This document shows, piece after piece, positions 1 to 8,316 of a stretch of 12,944 nucleotides of DNA. Below the pieces are notes generated by a model, which was not told the DNA's origin, ran no database searches, and was given only the letters and a program-made list of their open reading frames with translations. Origin of the DNA: a bacterium (GTDB lineage Bacteria > JAGOBX01); NCBI GenBank assembly GCA_029551925.1, contig JAKPEO010000102.1:1-12944 (forward strand), in the 5' to 3' direction. Every line of letters begins with the position of its first letter. Within the stretch, counting starts at the first letter, position 1. Position numbers and translations under genes: made by a program.

Positions 1-23
1 TGCCGGCAATATGCAAAAAAGAA

Positions 24-52
24 TTGACTAAAAATTTGTAATGTTGTATATT
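24..52 (+). promoter_or_regulatory. Sigma70-like promoter pointing into the repeat array
   Basis: A TTGACT box (24-29) and a TATATT box (47-52) lie exactly 17 bp apart, each one mismatch from the sigma70 consensus. Transcription would start near 58-60 and run rightward through the tandem repeats and antisense to the fibre gene. No open frame of useful size follows; an ATG at 61 gives only ten codons. The match may be chance in such AT-rich DNA, or it may drive a small or antisense RNA. Confidence 0.35.
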
Positions 53-111
53 TTGTTTAAATGATAATTGATTTTCCTATTAATAATTTATAATGGAAAC
101 AATATAAAAAC

Positions 112-127
112 ATTTGTGCATTTGTGC
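112..127. repeat. Two tandem copies of an 8-bp unit
   Basis: The unit atttgtgc occurs twice head to tail (112-119 and 120-127), directly beside the 12-bp array that starts at 128. Confidence 0.7.
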
Positions 128-203
128 AAGTATGACACTAACAACCTCACTAACAACCTCACTAACAACCAAGTATGACACTAACAACATCACTAACAAC
201 ATC
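128..203. repeat. Composite 12-bp tandem repeat array
   Basis: The array reads: aagtatgac (128-136), two copies of actaacaacctc (137-160), a 10-base partial copy (161-170), a second aagtatgac (171-179), then two copies of the variant actaacaacatc (180-203). The 12-mers differ at one base between the two halves, and the 9-mer recurs at a 43-bp interval, so there is a higher-order period. The plus strand is rich in A and C with G only in the 9-mer. The array ends eight bases before the stop codon of the fibre gene on the minus strand. No hairpin terminator is visible there. Its function is unknown. Confidence 0.9.
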
Positions 204-211
204 AGATTTTT

Positions 212-2503
212 TTACTTTTTCAATGCTTCAATCTGCAATTTTAATTCCTCAAACTGTTTCTGCTGTTCCTCAATTAGTTTCTGTTGTTCTTGAATGACTT
301 TTGTCAACAATGCCACGATATCCATTGCTGATAAACCGTTTCTATCTTTTGTCGCGACTATTTCTGGCACATCTTCGGCAATAAAACCAAGATTTTTATG
401 GGTTTTATCGGTTTTATAATAAAAAGAAACTGGTTTCAACTGCTTGAATGCCGACATTGCCTCATTTATATCTAACTCGTTTATATCTTCTTTATATTTA
501 CGAGAACTTGCATTTGTCCATGTTGTTCCATTACAGTAAGCTCCACCGTTTAATGTCAATAAGTAAGAAGGATCCGTCGTGCCGATGCCGACATTGCCAT
601 TTTCTTGAACTCTAAAAATTTCTGTAGCGTTTGCAGGTCTTGTATCATCTTTTAGAATCGCAAAATATTCATTTGTTCCATTGTTATTGTTATCAAGAAT
701 AACAGCGACCTTACCTCCTGATTGAACTGACATAAGATTAGAATCTGTGCTAAATGATATTATACGATAATTATCGCCAAAATCTATATGTCTATTTCCA
801 TCTAATCTTAAATTTCCATCGGCAATATGCAATTTATGCTGCGGCGCTGTTATGCCTATACCGACATTACCGTTTGCGTCAAAAACCATAGTGCCACTGC
901 CATTCTGCGAATAAAAACCAGCTGACCCGAAAACTTGAAAACTGTCAGATGTTAATCTTGCATTAACAGCAAGCCCATAATTTATTAAAGTGCCAGCAGT
1001 CCAGTTTCCATAACCGTTTATATACAAAATATCCGAATTCCAACCAGGATACATTCCTAATGCTTGTTTTCCGTTTATTCTAAAAGTCCTATCGCCGGAT
1101 GTAGCGTCTAAATTTATATCGCCACCGTAAACATCTAATTTATATGCCGGATTATCTTTTCCGATACCAACATTACCGGTTGAACTTCCGGCGACCATAG
1201 TTATATGACCTTGACCGCCCTGATTATAATTTAAATTCAGAGTTGCCGGAGTATCGGGATTTATAAAAAAATCCGGTCCCGGAACTTTTAAACGCATAGT
1301 ATTTCCATTATCAATATCCAAAATGTTCGCATAATTTCCATCTGCTTTTTTCAATTTAAAACCGTGTCCTTCGCCGTTATCAGCGGCAATCGCGCCGGCT
1401 ACGACTAAACTATCTGAAGGCGACAATATTCCTATCCCTATATTTCCTGAAGAATCAATTACAAACCTATTAAGTCCGGCAATAACATCATAGAAAGATA
1501 AGTATCTATCATTTGCGTTAATAACGCCTACTGATAACTGCCAGTTTCCTGTTCCATTATTAATGCGTAATCCCGGGGATGTAACGCCGGAATTTTTAAG
1601 TTCAAGTAAATTGCCGGGCGCTGTTGCGCCAATTCCGACATTACCGCTGCTGTCAATAACCATTCTTTGCGAAGAACTGCCTGTTCCAGTCCAAAAAGAA
1701 TGAGTTAGTCCGCGATACCGCAAATCAGTAAAAGCTACGCCGTTATTAGCGGAACTGATATATCCAATACTCGCGCTTGTATCATAACCCAAAATAAGAT
1801 GTTTGCCTGCAGCTTCGCCTGAAAAACCATCAGTTGTCCACGGTGCGCCATCAGTTATAATTGATAAGCCGTTGACAGATAATTTATTGCCAGGATTTGC
1901 TGTGCCAATGCCAACATTACCTGAGTTTAAAACAACTAAATTAGAACTGTTTATAATTAATGTATCAGCGGAAATCGTTCCGATAAAATTTGGATTAGAT
2001 AAATTTGCTTTTAAATTAAAACTATCGTTGATAGTTGACAGTTGAACAAATCCGCTGTCATTTACTAAGTTGCTGATGTTTGAACCGCTACTAATAAAAT
2101 TGCTGTCATTCTGTAATTGAGAGACCATTGTAATTACAATACTGTCAGATTTTAATAAATACGGCGATGTGTCAGGTATATTCGGCATTCCACTTATCCG
2201 CGAATACGGTATGCTGTCTGTTATGTTTGAAATCAAATGCAAATGCGGCGTGTCCGCTTTGCCGCTTATATCAGCCGTTGTTATAAATCCGCTGTCATTA
2301 GTAAAATATGATAGATTAACAGGACGATTATTTATTTTTGTCCATTCGGCAGTATCTGTTGTTATTGAAGATATTATACTATTTACTTCTGATTTAGTTA
2401 TCGTATCTCCTATAACATTTGTAAATAAAATATGATATGCAGTATCAGCGGTTATTGAACTAAAAGCATATGGGCTTGTATTGATTTTTTGACGAGGCGA
2501 CAT
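212..2503 (-). CDS. Tail-fibre-like surface protein, S74 chaperone domain (C-terminal part of a frameshifted gene)
   Basis: The 763 residues contain six copies of a 'GNVGIG(T/A)..P...L.(L/V).G' repeat, encoded near 579-598, 850-871, 1159-1177, 1429-1447, 1626-1645 and 1902-1921. These are typical of the beta-helical shafts of trimeric fibres. Residues about 664-763 match the peptidase S74 intramolecular chaperone. SSRKYK (666-671) supplies a Ser and a Lys five residues apart as expected for the self-cleaving dyad, followed by NLGFIAEDVPEIV and a Gln/Glu-rich C-terminal coiled coil. In this family the C-terminal domain trimerises the fibre and then cuts itself off. The ATG at 2503 is probably internal: the frame stays open upstream to 2656 and encodes SGGSALWSELNN and DGLFNVELG, which normally follow the N-terminal segment found at 2620-2826 in another frame. 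The original protein was about 860 residues. Ligand and localisation are inferred to be extracellular. Confidence 0.85.
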   Translation of the reverse strand: MSPRQKINTSPYAFSSITADTAYHILFTNVIGDTITKSEVNSIISSITTDTAEWTKINNRPVNLSYFTNDSGFITTADISGKADTPHLHLISNITDSIPYSRISGMPNIPDTSPYLLKSDSIVITMVSQLQNDSNFISSGSNISNLVNDSGFVQLSTINDSFNLKANLSNPNFIGTISADTLIINSSNLVVLNSGNVGIGTANPGNKLSVNGLSIITDGAPWTTDGFSGEAAGKHLILGYDTSASIGYISSANNGVAFTDLRYRGLTHSFWTGTGSSSQRMVIDSSGNVGIGATAPGNLLELKNSGVTSPGLRINNGTGNWQLSVGVINANDRYLSFYDVIAGLNRFVIDSSGNIGIGILSPSDSLVVAGAIAADNGEGHGFKLKKADGNYANILDIDNGNTMRLKVPGPDFFINPDTPATLNLNYNQGGQGHITMVAGSSTGNVGIGKDNPAYKLDVYGGDINLDATSGDRTFRINGKQALGMYPGWNSDILYINGYGNWTAGTLINYGLAVNARLTSDSFQVFGSAGFYSQNGSGTMVFDANGNVGIGITAPQHKLHIADGNLRLDGNRHIDFGDNYRIISFSTDSNLMSVQSGGKVAVILDNNNNGTNEYFAILKDDTRPANATEIFRVQENGNVGIGTTDPSYLLTLNGGAYCNGTTWTNASSRKYKEDINELDINEAMSAFKQLKPVSFYYKTDKTHKNLGFIAEDVPEIVATKDRNGLSAMDIVALLTKVIQEQQKLIEEQQKQFEELKLQIEALKK

Positions 2504-2619
2504 TTCATCATCGCTGTTTATTTTTATACCAATCCAATATTGTTTATCAAAAGATAAAGTTATTGGTGTTATTTTGCCAAGTTCAACATTAAATAAACCG
2601 TCAATTATTGTTACATTAT

Positions 2620-2826
2620 TTAATTCACTCCATAAAGCGCTGCCGCCTGAACAACATCATAAATTTTAAATTCTATTGGAAGAGTATTGTTCACACGAGA
2701 GCCATTGGTATTTGTTAGTTTGCCTTGAAATGAAATTATTTTTGGGATATCTAAAGCATTAATATTTTGTAATAAAATTAGTAAAATAATAAAAGATAAT
2801 AATTTTATACCTATTAATTTCTTCAT
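2620..2826 (-). pseudogene. N-terminal part of the same fibre-like protein, cut off by a frameshift
   Basis: The 68-residue frame begins MKK followed by a hydrophobic stretch ending in NINA, a good Sec signal peptide, and continues with IPKIISFQGKLTNTNG and PIEFKIYD. This is the usual opening of secreted proteins that carry GNVGIGT repeats and an S74 domain. The usual continuation (ISGGSALWSEL-like) is present in the next frame. Adding one base near 2651-2659 gives KIYDVV-SGGSALWSELNN and restores a single reading frame into the gene that ends at 212. As written, translation would stop at 2620. There is no Shine-Dalgarno sequence before the ATG. The break may be a real mutation, a phase-off state or a sequencing error; no long homopolymer lies at the joint. 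Confidence 0.75.
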
Positions 2827-2833
2827 ATTATTA

Positions 2834-2878
2834 ATTATATAATAAAAACATCTTTAATGCAATTTTTTTTTTTTTTTT
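2834..2878 (-). promoter_or_regulatory. Promoter with A16 upstream tract for the fibre gene
   Basis: On the minus strand a TATAAT box (2839-2834) lies 17 bp from a TTGCAT box (2862-2857). An uninterrupted run of sixteen A (2878-2863) sits directly upstream of the -35 box, where an UP element would be. The predicted start falls at about 2826-2827, on or next to the ATG, so the mRNA would be leaderless or nearly so, in line with the missing ribosome site. The spacing is ideal, but AT-rich DNA yields such matches by chance. Confidence 0.4.
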
Positions 2879-3007
2879 GAAACAGTTTTGTGCTTGGGTC
2901 TTTGTCTTATAACTCGACTTCCACTTTAAAAAATAGGACGAAATCACTATAAATCTTAGAAAATAAACAAAGAAGTTAACAGAAATATTATAAAAAATAT
3001 TTTCTAA

Positions 3008-3235
3008 CTACAACGCTTTATCCCATTTTAATTCAAGCGCTTCTAAAATTTTTTCATTGTCATCGCTGAACTTATCGCCGGTTTAACAAATGTTTCTCCC
3101 TTAACCCGTATATTTCATAAAGCAAGTCAATATAGGAGAAAATATCCGAGTTAAATTATATTCATAATTATTATTAAAAACAGCGACATTATTTCCTATT
3201 TTTAACTGAAAAATAATGACAATATGTCTTAACTT
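3008..3235 (-). pseudogene. Decayed 3' end of an unrecognised gene
   Basis: Three adjoining pieces on the minus strand read like protein but lie in shifting frames. The first (3235-3110) contains GNNVAVFNNNYEYNLTRIFS and PILTCFMKY. The second (3114-3079) reads NIRVKGETFVKP. The third (3079-3008) reads GDKFSDDNEKILEALELKWD and ends KAL before a TAG stop. The first and last pieces share a frame and the middle one is displaced, so two compensating indels would rebuild a continuous C-terminus. Charged residues and balanced composition contrast with the surrounding AT-rich sequence. I do not recognise the family, and no start or 5' part is identifiable above about 3240. From 2879 to 3007 I see nothing convincing. 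Confidence 0.4.
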
Positions 3236-3324
3236 AAAAAACAAACAAAATATAAAAAACGAATTTTAAAATTTAAGATATTGAAAAATAAGATAATATT
3301 TTATCAAAAAACTATAAAGACTGT

Positions 3325-3339
3325 TTATTGCTGCAATAA
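3325..3339. promoter_or_regulatory. 15-bp palindrome before the small membrane-protein gene
   Basis: TTATTGC-T-GCAATAA has perfect seven-base arms around a central T and ends six bases before the GTG start at 3346. Its size and position suit an operator or a short 5' hairpin. It does not resemble the CIRCE operator (TTAGCACTC-N9-GAGTGCTAA). Confidence 0.3.
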
Positions 3340-3345
3340 TAAAAT

Positions 3346-3534
3346 GTGTTTGACAAAAATTTAATAAATGAAATTTATGAATACATAAAATATTTTTTAA
3401 CGAGTCCTGTTTTCAGGATTATAATATTAGATTTAATTGGAATAATTATTTTTTTGGTAATAATCTATTTTGTTTTAACTGGCAAATTTGATTTATACGG
3501 ATTATTCACAAAAATATTTGGCGACTTTATTTAA
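3346..3534 (+). CDS. Small single-pass membrane protein, function unknown
   Basis: The 62 residues start at GTG (the frame is closed by a stop at 3340-3342 and contains no ATG). They show a charged amphipathic N-terminus (FDKNLINEIYEYIKYFL), a long hydrophobic segment at about residues 24-45 typical of one membrane helix, and a polar tail (GKFDLYGLFTKIFGDFI). The residue pattern is protein-like rather than random AT translation. Against it, there is no Shine-Dalgarno sequence and the start is GTG. The gene ends 54 bp before groES in the same orientation, so it could share a transcript with groESL. I do not recognise a family. It could be a chance frame. Confidence 0.45.
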   Translation: MFDKNLINEIYEYIKYFLTSPVFRIIILDLIGIIIFLVIIYFVLTGKFDLYGLFTKIFGDFI

Positions 3535-3588
3535 AATTTAATTTTATTTAAAGATAAAAAAATAATTTTTTTAGGAGGTCAGTGAACT

Positions 3589-3879
3589 ATGGCAATTAAA
3601 CCATTAGGCGACAGAGTATTGGCAGAAGTATTAGAAGCCAAAGAACAAAAGACAGCTGGCGGGATTTATATTCCTGACACAGCGCAAGAAAAACCGCAGA
3701 TAGCGAAAGTAATATCAGTAGGAAAAGGGCGTTATCAAGACGGTAAATGGGAACCATTAGATGTAAAACCCGGCGATGAAATTTTATTCGGAAAATATTC
3801 AGGAACCGAGGTAAAATACGAAGGTAAAGAATATTTGATATTAAAAGAATCAGATATTTTAGCAAAAATTGAAAAATAA
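3589..3879 (+). CDS. groES: Co-chaperonin GroES (Hsp10)
   Basis: At 96 residues this is normal length for GroES, the heptameric lid that closes the GroEL chamber during ATP-driven folding in the cytoplasm. The N-terminus [17 protein letters not shown], the mobile loop that contacts GroEL ([15 protein letters not shown], residues about 22-36) and the later [20 protein letters not shown] and [12 protein letters not shown] blocks are all conserved. AGGAGG at 3573-3578 is ten bases before the ATG, fixing the start. groEL follows 27 bp downstream with its own strong ribosome site, so the pair is an operon. I found no CIRCE element in the 3535-3588 leader or further up to 3245, so HrcA control is not evident. 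Confidence 0.98.
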   Translation: MAIKPLGDRVLAEVLEAKEQKTAGGIYIPDTAQEKPQIAKVISVGKGRYQDGKWEPLDVKPGDEILFGKYSGTEVKYEGKEYLILKESDILAKIEK

Positions 3880-3894
3880 TTTTAATTTTTTTAG

Positions 3895-5541
<1,647 letters not shown>

Positions 5542-5576
5542 TATAAATCAAAAGCCGTAAGACCATACTAAAAACG

Positions 5577-5620
5577 CTAATCATTTGCGATTGATTTTTT
5601 TATCAATCGCAAATGATTAG
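5577..5620 (+). terminator. Perfect 19-bp hairpin between groEL and grpE
   Basis: The arms CTAATCATTTGCGATTGAT (5577-5595) and its exact complement (5602-5620) surround a loop of six T, with a possible extra G-T pair at the base. The U-rich stretch that follows (taatcttttaattgattttt) is interrupted, so it is a weaker intrinsic terminator than the one after dnaK. It probably ends or tunes groESL transcripts before grpE, or stabilises the groEL 3' end. It is not a CIRCE sequence. Confidence 0.6.
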
Positions 5621-5647
5621 TAATCTTTTAATTGATTTTTGAACGTA

Positions 5648-5658
5648 GCACGGAGTGC
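5648..5658 (+). promoter_or_regulatory. grpE ribosome site inside a small GC-rich hairpin
   Basis: GCAC-GGA-GTGC can form a four-pair stem whose loop and 3' arm contain the GGAG ribosome site (5652-5655), seven bases before the ATG at 5663. The flanking words TAGCAC and GAGTGCAAA resemble the two halves of CIRCE, but without the nine-base spacer. The stem is too short to claim a thermosensor; the GGAG site fixes the grpE start. Confidence 0.35.
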
Positions 5659-5662
5659 AAAT

Positions 5663-6301
5663 ATGGAAGAAAATAAAAAAAATAACGAAGCGAAAGTTGA
5701 TACTGATAACAACAATAATAACAGCATTGAAACTAAAACAGAACCCCAAGAAAATATGGTTTCTACTGAAACTGCTCATACTGAAAAAACTGTTGAGATA
5801 CAGCAAGAAGAAAAAAAAACAAGCGAAGCGGATTACGAAAAATTGCAAAAAGATTATAATGATTTAAAAGAGATACTTAGCAGGACAGTCGCTGATACTG
5901 AAAATTTCAAAAAGCGCAAAGAAAAAGAAGTCAGCGAACTAAAAAAATACGCAATTGAAAATTTTGTAGTGGAGTTATTGCCAATAATAGATAATTTCAG
6001 ACGCGCATTCGCAAGCGCAGAAAATATTGATAGTATTGAAAAAGCAAAACAAATAATTGACGGCTTTAAAATAATCGAACAGGAATTAGAAAAAATACTA
6101 ATAAAAAATAATGTAATTGAAATAAAATCAATAAATGAAATTTTTAATCCGAATATTCATCAAGCGATACAATGCGTAGAAGTTGAAGACGATGAAAAAG
6201 ACAATAAAATAATAGAAGAATATCAAAGCGCATATAAAATGTACGATAAATTAATAAGAACAGCGCTTGTCAAAGTCGGCAAAAAAACAAAAAAAGAATA
6301 A
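5663..6301 (+). CDS. grpE: Nucleotide exchange factor GrpE
   Basis: The 212-residue protein releases ADP from DnaK and resets its substrate cycle. It has a disordered acidic Asn-rich N-terminus (residues 1-55), a long coiled coil (about 55-110, with the conserved TENFKKRKEKEVSELKKYA), the four-helix region (ENFVVELLPIIDNFRRAF) and a C-terminal beta-domain with NPNIHQAIQ and the closing RTALVKVGK block. ATG 5663 is chosen over the in-frame TTG at 5639 because GGAG lies seven bases before it and the earlier codons are not GrpE-like. dnaK follows 49 bp downstream, so the two are likely co-transcribed. HrcA, often encoded just before grpE, is absent here. Confidence 0.96.
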   Translation: MEENKKNNEAKVDTDNNNNNSIETKTEPQENMVSTETAHTEKTVEIQQEEKKTSEADYEKLQKDYNDLKEILSRTVADTENFKKRKEKEVSELKKYAIENFVVELLPIIDNFRRAFASAENIDSIEKAKQIIDGFKIIEQELEKILIKNNVIEIKSINEIFNPNIHQAIQCVEVEDDEKDNKIIEEYQSAYKMYDKLIRTALVKVGKKTKKE

Positions 6302-6350
6302 AAAATACTATAAATAAATTTATTTTAAAATTTTTAAGGAGTTGAGAATT

Positions 6351-8231
6351 ATGGCAAAAATAGTAGGAATAGATTTAGGAACTACTAATTCTTGCGTTGC
6401 TGTAATGGAGGGCGGCTCTCCGAAAGTAATACCTAATGCCGAAGGTTCAAATACTACGCCGTCAGTAGTAGCATTTACCAAAGACGGCGAAATACTAGTA
6501 GGAAGAATAGCAAAAAACCAAGCGATAACAAATCACGAGAACACAATAAGTTCAATCAAGAGACATATGGGCGAAGCGAATTACAAAGTTAAGGCGCAAG
6601 GCAAAACATATACTCCTGAACAAATATCAGCCGAAATATTGAGAAAGATGAAAAAAACAGCGGAAGATTATTTAGGCGAAAAAGTCGAAAAAGCAGTAAT
6701 AACTGTTCCGGCTTATTTTAATGACGCTCAAAGACAAGCGACAAAAGACGCCGGAACAATTGCCGGCTTAGAAGTTGTGCGAATAGTAAACGAACCGACC
6801 GCTGCCGCTCTTGCATATGGTTTAGACAAAAAGAAAGACGAAATAATTGCGGTATATGATTTGGGAGGCGGAACATTCGATATTTCAATATTAGAAATAG
6901 GTGATGGAGTATTTGAAGTAAAATCAACAAATGGAAACACGCGATTAGGCGGCGACGATTTTGACGAACGAATAATGAAATGGATGATCGATGAATTCAG
7001 AAAACAAACAGGCATAGATTTAAGCAATGACAAGATGGCAATGCAGCGATTAAAAGAAGCGGCAGAAAAAGCGAAAATAGATTTGTCTGGTATGCAAGAA
7101 ACCACAATAAATTTGCCGTTTATCACAGCAGATGCGAGCGGTCCAAAACATTTGAATTTAAGTTTAACTCGCGCAAAATTTGAATCATTAATAATGGATT
7201 TGGTTGATAGTTCTTTTGACCCGTGCCGTCAAGCGTTAAAAGATGCTGGGATTTCTACTTCTGACATAAATGAAGTAATATTAGTCGGCGGATCAACGCG
7301 CATTCCGTTAGTGCAGAGAAAAGTCAAAGATTTTTTTGGAAAAGAAGGGCATAAAGGCATAAACCCAGATGAAGTTGTAGCGGTAGGCGCTGCGATACAA
7401 GCCGGAATATTGATGGGCGATTCAAAATTAAAAGATTTAGTATTGTTAGATGTTACTCCTTTAACATTAGGCGTAGAAGTATTAGGCGGAGTAGTAGAGC
7501 CAATTATCGAACGCAATACAACAATACCTGTAAAGAAAAGCAAAATTTTCACAACAGCCGCTGACAATCAACCGGCTGTTAGCATAAATGTATTGCAAGG
7601 CGAACGCAAATTTGCAAAAGATAATAAGACATTAGGACGCTTTGATTTAGTCGGTATTCCGCCAGCGCCGCGCGGCGTGCCGCAAATAGAAGTAACTTTC
7701 GATATTGACGCTAATGGCATATTAAAAGTCAGCGCAAAAGATTTAGGCACAGGCAAAGAACAGCAGATTACGATTACTAAACCTGGCGGATTAAGCAAAG
7801 AAGAAATTGATAAAATGATAAAAGAAGCTGAAATGCATGCTGAAGAAGACAAAAAGCAGGAAGAACTTGTGCGCGTAAAAAACGAGGCAGAAAGTTTGAT
7901 TTATAATACTGAAAAAACACTAAAAGAATTCGGCGACAAAATTTCAGCGGACGAACGCAAAAAAATTGAAGATGCAATCAATCATTTAAAAGAAGTGAAG
8001 GATAAAGACGATGTTGATTTAATTAAAAGAACAATAGATGAAACATTACAAGCAGTGCATAAATTATCAGAAGAAGTATATAAAGCGGCTCAGCAAAAAG
8101 CAGCAGCGCAACAACAATCAGCGAATCAGGCTAGCGCTAATCAATCAAGCGCTAACGCTTCTCAATCGTCATCGAATCCTAATGATGTAATTGACGCGGA
8201 ATTTGAAGAAGTTAAAGATGACAAAAAATAA
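6351..8231 (+). CDS. dnaK: Chaperone DnaK (Hsp70)
   Basis: The 626-residue protein is a full-length Hsp70 that binds extended hydrophobic segments under ATP control with GrpE and a J-protein. The nucleotide-binding domain shows [19 protein letters not shown] at the start, [45 protein letters not shown] and [13 protein letters not shown]. The interdomain linker [13 protein letters not shown] leads into the substrate domain. The helical lid ends in a low-complexity Ala/Gln/Ser/Asn stretch (about 585-610) and the conserved [13 protein letters not shown] tail. AAGGAG (6336-6341) nine bases before ATG 6351 sets the start; the in-frame TTG at 6342 overlaps the ribosome site region. No dnaJ follows; a strong terminator does. 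Confidence 0.98.
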   Translation: MAKIVGIDLGTTNSCVAVMEGGSPKVIPNAEGSNTTPSVVAFTKDGEILVGRIAKNQAITNHENTISSIKRHMGEANYKVKAQGKTYTPEQISAEILRKMKKTAEDYLGEKVEKAVITVPAYFNDAQRQATKDAGTIAGLEVVRIVNEPTAAALAYGLDKKKDEIIAVYDLGGGTFDISILEIGDGVFEVKSTNGNTRLGGDDFDERIMKWMIDEFRKQTGIDLSNDKMAMQRLKEAAEKAKIDLSGMQETTINLPFITADASGPKHLNLSLTRAKFESLIMDLVDSSFDPCRQALKDAGISTSDINEVILVGGSTRIPLVQRKVKDFFGKEGHKGINPDEVVAVGAAIQAGILMGDSKLKDLVLLDVTPLTLGVEVLGGVVEPIIERNTTIPVKKSKIFTTAADNQPAVSINVLQGERKFAKDNKTLGRFDLVGIPPAPRGVPQIEVTFDIDANGILKVSAKDLGTGKEQQITITKPGGLSKEEIDKMIKEAEMHAEEDKKQEELVRVKNEAESLIYNTEKTLKEFGDKISADERKKIEDAINHLKEVKDKDDVDLIKRTIDETLQAVHKLSEEVYKAAQQKAAAQQQSANQASANQSSANASQSSSNPNDVIDAEFEEVKDDKK

Positions 8232-8268
8232 AGTTTTTGATTATAAAATTTAAAGTCAAAAAATCATC

Positions 8269-8314
8269 AAGCCGCTTTTGATTGAAATAAAATCAAAAGC
8301 GGCTTTTATTTTTT
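8269..8314 (+). terminator. Intrinsic terminator after dnaK
   Basis: AAGCCGCTTTTGATT (8269-8283) and its exact complement (8291-8305) form a 15-bp stem with a seven-base loop, followed by a T-rich tract (8304-8314). This is a classic rho-independent terminator, placed 37 bp after the dnaK stop. The radical SAM start codon lies directly at the end of its T-tract. Confidence 0.92.
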
Positions 8315-8316
8315 AT

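Noticed and set aside
128-203. CRISPR array
   Set aside because: The 12-bp units are directly adjacent with no unique spacers, and no cas gene is nearby.
212-2826. Prophage, because the protein looks like a tail fibre
   Set aside because: The signal peptide and N-terminal ISFQGKLT block indicate a Sec-exported cellular surface protein, and no other phage gene is present.
3262-3273. 12-bp palindrome aattttaaaatt upstream of the small membrane gene
   Set aside because: A/T only and without a partner promoter element; expected by chance.
3350-3378. TTGACA at 3350-3355 as a groESL promoter
   Set aside because: It lies inside the small membrane-protein frame and has no good -10 box at 16-18 bp spacing.
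6312-6325. 14-bp A/T palindrome (aaataaatttattt) between grpE and dnaK
   Set aside because: It consists only of A and T; such palindromes are common by chance in this base composition.
8278-8316. Upstream start for the radical SAM gene
   Set aside because: The extra codons are the terminator stem itself and have no ribosome site; ATG 8317 agrees with the family's short N-terminus.
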